From IMG/VR virus record IMGVR_UViG_3300025151_000273, positions 1-25,329 of that record: a stretch of DNA of 25,329 nt; one strand, given 5' to 3'. The DNA comes from a virus. Positions within the stretch are counted from its first letter, which is position 1. Each line of letters opens with the position of its first letter. Both the position numbers and the translations under genes were made by a program. Below, piece by piece: positions 22,520-25,329 of the stretch. Under the pieces are notes generated by a model. The model saw nothing but the letters and a program-made list of their open reading frames with translations. It was not told the DNA's origin and made no database searches.

Positions 22520-23437
22520 ATGTCAGACATCAATCCAGAATTTCAAGACATAACGCCTGCGAATAAATCCATCCCAACGATGGAGAATTGGTATCTGGCG
22601 AACGTCGTGTCGGGTATCGAAGAGGAGGCACTTCCTTGGATGCTTGCGCAAGGCTGGGAAGTGTTGTCGACGTATGAAAGTGGAAGCAGTGCGGCCACGG
22701 CTGTTACCAAGTACAACTTGCGCCGGACGACGATCCAAAACTGGAACGTATTGCAAGAGCTTTTACAGGACTTTACCGAGTCTTACAACGAAGGTCGTGA
22801 TGCCAACGACAAGCGGTACGAAGATGTTGTGCGGATCTGGACTGAAATGCTCGATAAGTCACAGACGCATTTAACTGAAGCCAAGACGGAGCTCGACAAC
22901 CGAGTCACTGTTTACCTTGCCACTCTCGACGAGCTGGAGACGGACTACAAAGCGCAATTCAGCGAGATACAGTCTGATTTAACAGGGCTCACAGCTTCGC
23001 TTAACGCGGATCGAACTCGCGTGAACGAAGCGTTTGACGCGCAGCAATCGCAAAGTGATCAAAGCTTGGTAGATCGTGGGCTGTATTCCTCGGCACTCAC
23101 ATCTGGAATCAACGCAGGTATTGAAGAGCGGCGGCAGGTCGCACTGACGGAAGTTTCAGAGCGTGAGCAACGGCTGTTGGCAGACATCACGCTACGGAAG
23201 AACGAAATCTACCTAGCATCGTTGAGGATGCGAGTTGGCATTATCGACTCGCAGATGGGGCTGACAAATCGTCAACAGGATTTTCTTGCATACCAGCTCA
23301 ATGAGCGAAATCGCATTCTGACTGGCTTGTTTGGGTTCGTCGAACGTCGAACGGACAGCTACCCAGATCTTGGTTCACTCGCGCAGCTCACAGCTTCCCT
23401 AGCCGAAACAGGGGCAGCTACTTGGCAATCTGCTTAG
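22520..23437 (+). CDS. Large coiled-coil virion protein (internal or tail)
   Basis: 305 residues, mostly alpha-helical. After an N-terminal NWYLANVVSG segment the chain holds long charged helices at about 70-260 (YEDVVRIWTEMLDKSQTHLTEAKTELDNRV, LETDYKAQFSEIQSDLTGLTASLNADRTRVNEAF, LTEVSEREQRLLADITLRKNEIYLASLRMR). GAGGGAAAAA before ATG 22520 is a good ribosome site. Long helical proteins after the fibre genes in short-tailed phages are often internal core or ejection proteins. It has no membrane span or enzyme motif. Exact role unknown. Confidence 0.65.
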   Translation: MSDINPEFQDITPANKSIPTMENWYLANVVSGIEEEALPWMLAQGWEVLSTYESGSSAATAVTKYNLRRTTIQNWNVLQELLQDFTESYNEGRDANDKRYEDVVRIWTEMLDKSQTHLTEAKTELDNRVTVYLATLDELETDYKAQFSEIQSDLTGLTASLNADRTRVNEAFDAQQSQSDQSLVDRGLYSSALTSGINAGIEERRQVALTEVSEREQRLLADITLRKNEIYLASLRMRVGIIDSQMGLTNRQQDFLAYQLNERNRILTGLFGFVERRTDSYPDLGSLAQLTASLAETGAATWQSA

Positions 23438-23447
23438 GGAGGTATCG

Positions 23448-23996
23448 ATGGGTATCGACACAGGCGGGAATTCTCTCGGGCCGCCGTTTCCACGGCGACG
23501 AGTAAAACGCGGAGCCTATAAGGGGTTTAGGAATCCTCCACCCTTCAATCCGCTAACAGGGAAGTACGAGCCGCTTGCGGACGAGGCAAGTGTTGGTCGC
23601 ATTGCATTTTTCACTCTCGTCGAAGAATTCGATGACTACCTCGTTTGCGAAGGATTTGATCCACTTGCTGGAGAACAGATCACTGCGGCAGTTGCAAAGC
23701 CTTTTCTTTTGCAGCGTTCGCCTTTTGACGGTAAGTCAGTTGACTTCAACGGTCTGGTGGTGAACTACGTCTACTCGGAAGCAGGAGTAAGGCAGGCTTC
23801 GGGGCAGGTGTCGGGAACTTACGTCGCTGAAACACAGGCGATTACTCCCGACTACTTTGTTGGTGACACTGTGTCAGTAGCTAGAGTGCAAATTGGGCAG
23901 GGGAACGATAGCACAGGCTATACAGATGCCGACGGTCTACCTATCGAATGGGCTGACCTAAATGTGGGTGCAAGAACTTGGGCCGTTGTGGAGTAG
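23448..23996 (+). CDS. Hypothetical phage protein, beta-rich C-terminus
   Basis: 182 residues. The start ATG 23448 has a strong AGGGAGG (23436-23442). The N-terminal 45 residues are basic and Pro/Gly-rich (GPPFPRRRVKRGAYKGFRNPPPFNPLTG), likely unstructured. A conserved-looking core follows: YLVCEGFDPL, VAKPFLLQRSPFDGKSVDFNGLVVNYVY, a Q-rich linker and AITPDYFVGDTVSVARV. I recall similar small proteins in phage tail regions, sometimes labelled tail or baseplate, without an assigned role. The C-terminus overlaps the start region of the next gene. The palindrome at 23864-23876 lies in codons G-D-T-V-S. Confidence 0.6.
   Translation: MGIDTGGNSLGPPFPRRRVKRGAYKGFRNPPPFNPLTGKYEPLADEASVGRIAFFTLVEEFDDYLVCEGFDPLAGEQITAAVAKPFLLQRSPFDGKSVDFNGLVVNYVYSEAGVRQASGQVSGTYVAETQAITPDYFVGDTVSVARVQIGQGNDSTGYTDADGLPIEWADLNVGARTWAVVE
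23864..23876. promoter_or_regulatory. TGACACTGTGTCA palindrome in the 23448 gene
   Basis: Perfect TGACAC/GTGTCA inverted repeat around T. The right half with flank, GTGTCAGTAG, is identical to the intergenic stretch 10935-10944. Confidence 0.35.
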
Positions 23997-24000
23997 TTCG

Positions 24001-25002
24001 TTGACACTCAATCGCTCGTTGATTCGATCAAACCTGGGGGCTGTCCTTAGGTCGCCTCTAGCAGCCCTGGGAGATCTTGGGGCGTACAGCCTGAGACTAG
24101 AGAATTACACAGAGGGCGAAGATGTTATTGATAGTGGTGGCTCCGTGCAGATCGCGTTCGAGCTGGAATCTCTGCGTAATGGTGCAACATATGTAAGCTC
24201 CAATCCAGATGATCGCATTGAATTAGAGTTTGAATATAACGACGAACCGACAAATGCGTCCTTTGCATCGCAGCTTGGTACAACGATTTTTGTAGATGCC
24301 AATCTATATGAGCCGATTGTTGTCACGCTCCCCGATGTGGCTTTTAGCAGCTTAGGAGTCGCAGACTTATTTCGGGTCAGAGCTCGGTTTAAGGAGAGGC
24401 AGGCTGACGTTGTAATTAGTCCCACTCGTGTTGATTGGAGACGAACTGATTACATCACGATCAATTCGCTCTCTATGTCTCCTAATCAAAGCCAATGGAC
24501 TTTCCTAGATCCTTTTGGAACTACTCATGCAGTAACAGCTACTCAGCAGCCAATAGTCAAAATCACGGGTAGTCGACAGATACTCCCTCTTGGTCAAAGA
24601 CGGATTTCACCTCATGATCCCCCCGGCTCCCACTATTATGCCGCTTTGCAAAGAGCGGACGCGATTCGCGCTGGAAGCCCTGTTATCGCTTTTGATTTAA
24701 CAGCTCAATTGTCTGTGGAAAAAGATTTTGACGGGCCAGAAGTTGAGTTCAGTTCCTCTACAAACAGTGGTACGTATTCCGCAGGTAACGGAAAGTATGA
24801 AAATTTAGTTGTTAGGTGGAACGTGGACACTCAAGAAACTGGAACGAGCCTATGGTCTCTTCCTGAGTCTCGAGTAGAAACTTTCAGTCACAGCGGCCAA
24901 GTTAATGGAGCAGGTCTCACGAGATTCGGCTGGACATTGCTTTCAGGAAGCGGCACTTACAATATCTCTGTGACACTAGAGTCGCTGTACGAAGAAATAT
25001 AA
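24001..25002 (+). CDS. Hypothetical beta-rich virion protein
   Basis: 333 residues if started at TTG 24001, with GGAG (23990-23993) seven bases upstream and the previous stop at 23996. The frame is also open from ATG 23962 inside the previous gene (346 residues) but without a ribosome site. No family recognised. The chain is mainly beta (VQIAFELESLRNG, IELEFEYNDEP, ITINSLSMSPNQSQWTFLDPFG). It has a proline-rich loop with HDPPGSHYYAALQ at about 200-215 and a C-terminal sandwich-like part. Codons are more A/T-rich than in neighbours, resembling the cassette at 12389-16489. Position suggests a tail or capsid fibre component. Confidence 0.6.
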   Translation: MTLNRSLIRSNLGAVLRSPLAALGDLGAYSLRLENYTEGEDVIDSGGSVQIAFELESLRNGATYVSSNPDDRIELEFEYNDEPTNASFASQLGTTIFVDANLYEPIVVTLPDVAFSSLGVADLFRVRARFKERQADVVISPTRVDWRRTDYITINSLSMSPNQSQWTFLDPFGTTHAVTATQQPIVKITGSRQILPLGQRRISPHDPPGSHYYAALQRADAIRAGSPVIAFDLTAQLSVEKDFDGPEVEFSSSTNSGTYSAGNGKYENLVVRWNVDTQETGTSLWSLPESRVETFSHSGQVNGAGLTRFGWTLLSGSGTYNISVTLESLYEEI

Positions 25003-25014
25003 GGGGATACCCCA

Positions 25015-25329
25015 ATGGCAATCACAATCGCTCACAACGCTAGCCCTGGCATGCTAGGTGGGGCAAACTTTGCCTCGAACATCAGTAGTGCTACTCGTCG
25101 CAGTGGCCAAGCTACTGCCGAAGCTTTGCAGCGACAGCGACAGATAGAGCAACGCCAAAAGTCTTTGGAGCTTGCTGCGAATAATGCTCAATTCAATCAA
25201 GCTCTTTCGATGTACGATCGCTACAGGCAGGAGGCTCGTGGGCGAACTGCTGACATGGTGGCAGCTCAGGATCGGGAAGATCGCATTAAGCAGCAGGAGT
25301 TTGAAAATCGCTATCGGATTGGCAGGGAA
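25015..25329 (+). CDS. Start of a helical, Gln/Arg-rich virion protein (3' partial)
   Basis: ATG 25015 opens a frame with no stop through the right edge; 105 residues are visible. The first 25 are Ala/Gly/Ser-rich (MAITIAHNASPGMLGGANFASN), then a long charged helix follows (ATAEALQRQRQIEQRQKSLELAANNAQFNQALSMYDRYRQEARGRTADM). It is probably a large internal virion or ejection protein, as these commonly follow the tail genes. The Shine-Dalgarno GGGG (25003-25006) is followed by ATA and CCCC (25010-25013), so a four-pair hairpin could mask it. Confidence 0.65.
   Translation, partial: MAITIAHNASPGMLGGANFASNISSATRRSGQATAEALQRQRQIEQRQKSLELAANNAQFNQALSMYDRYRQEARGRTADMVAAQDREDRIKQQEFENRYRIGRE

Noticed and set aside
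1-25329. CRISPR array, tRNA genes, integrase or attachment sites
   Set aside because: No regularly spaced repeats with unique spacers, no cloverleaf-like segments in the gaps, and no recombinase-like protein.

Overview
The window is a late (structural) region of a tailed bacteriophage or prophage, Caudoviricetes. All genes lie on the + strand and are packed tightly, with many 1-35 base overlaps. The gene set is podovirus-like: terminase, portal, scaffold, major capsid protein, adaptor-type head completion proteins, a beta-rich nozzle-like protein, tail fibres and large coiled-coil virion proteins. I see no tape-measure, sheath or tail-tube gene. The capsid, adaptor and small beta proteins resemble, from memory, proteins of phages and prophages from planctomycetes and marine samples. 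The host is therefore an inference, and no host gene is present to confirm it. No integrase, repressor, tRNA or replication gene lies in the window.

Layout. 1-91 is the end of an unknown gene, followed by a strong intrinsic terminator (132-188). 202-4223 is the packaging block: a small acidic protein, a mini-zincin (HECRH), a helix-turn-helix plus calcineurin-like phosphoesterase, the terminase large subunit and a small CxxC/CxxC protein. 4236-9714 is the head block: portal, a small protein, scaffold, major capsid protein and a beta-rich jelly-roll-like protein, closed by a second strong terminator (9757-9803). 9826-12363 holds an acidic protein with a duplicated beta module, a small beta protein, a single-span coiled-coil membrane protein, a complete adaptor-like protein and the N-terminal half of a second one. 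12364-16491 is a block of about 4.1 kb with a beta-helix tailspike, a beta-sandwich appendage, a repeat-bearing fibre protein and a small helical protein. The C-terminal half of the second adaptor resumes at 16492, fused to a third adaptor-like module. 17731-22479 holds a small beta protein, the nozzle-like protein, a repeat-rich fibre and a beta-propeller appendage. 22520-25329 holds a coiled-coil virion protein, two unknown beta proteins and the start of another coiled-coil virion protein.

Main observations. (1) The second adaptor-like gene looks split in two by the 4.1 kb tailspike cassette; the two pieces join into one unit that aligns end to end with the adaptor next door. (2) A 13-base palindrome-like motif, TGACACNNTGTCA and variants, recurs in gene gaps and inside genes. 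It occurs in all three adaptor-like modules at non-equivalent protein positions, so the DNA site, not the protein, may be what is kept. This would suit dispersed regulator binding sites. Both are readings of the sequence by eye and have not been tested by alignment or motif software.
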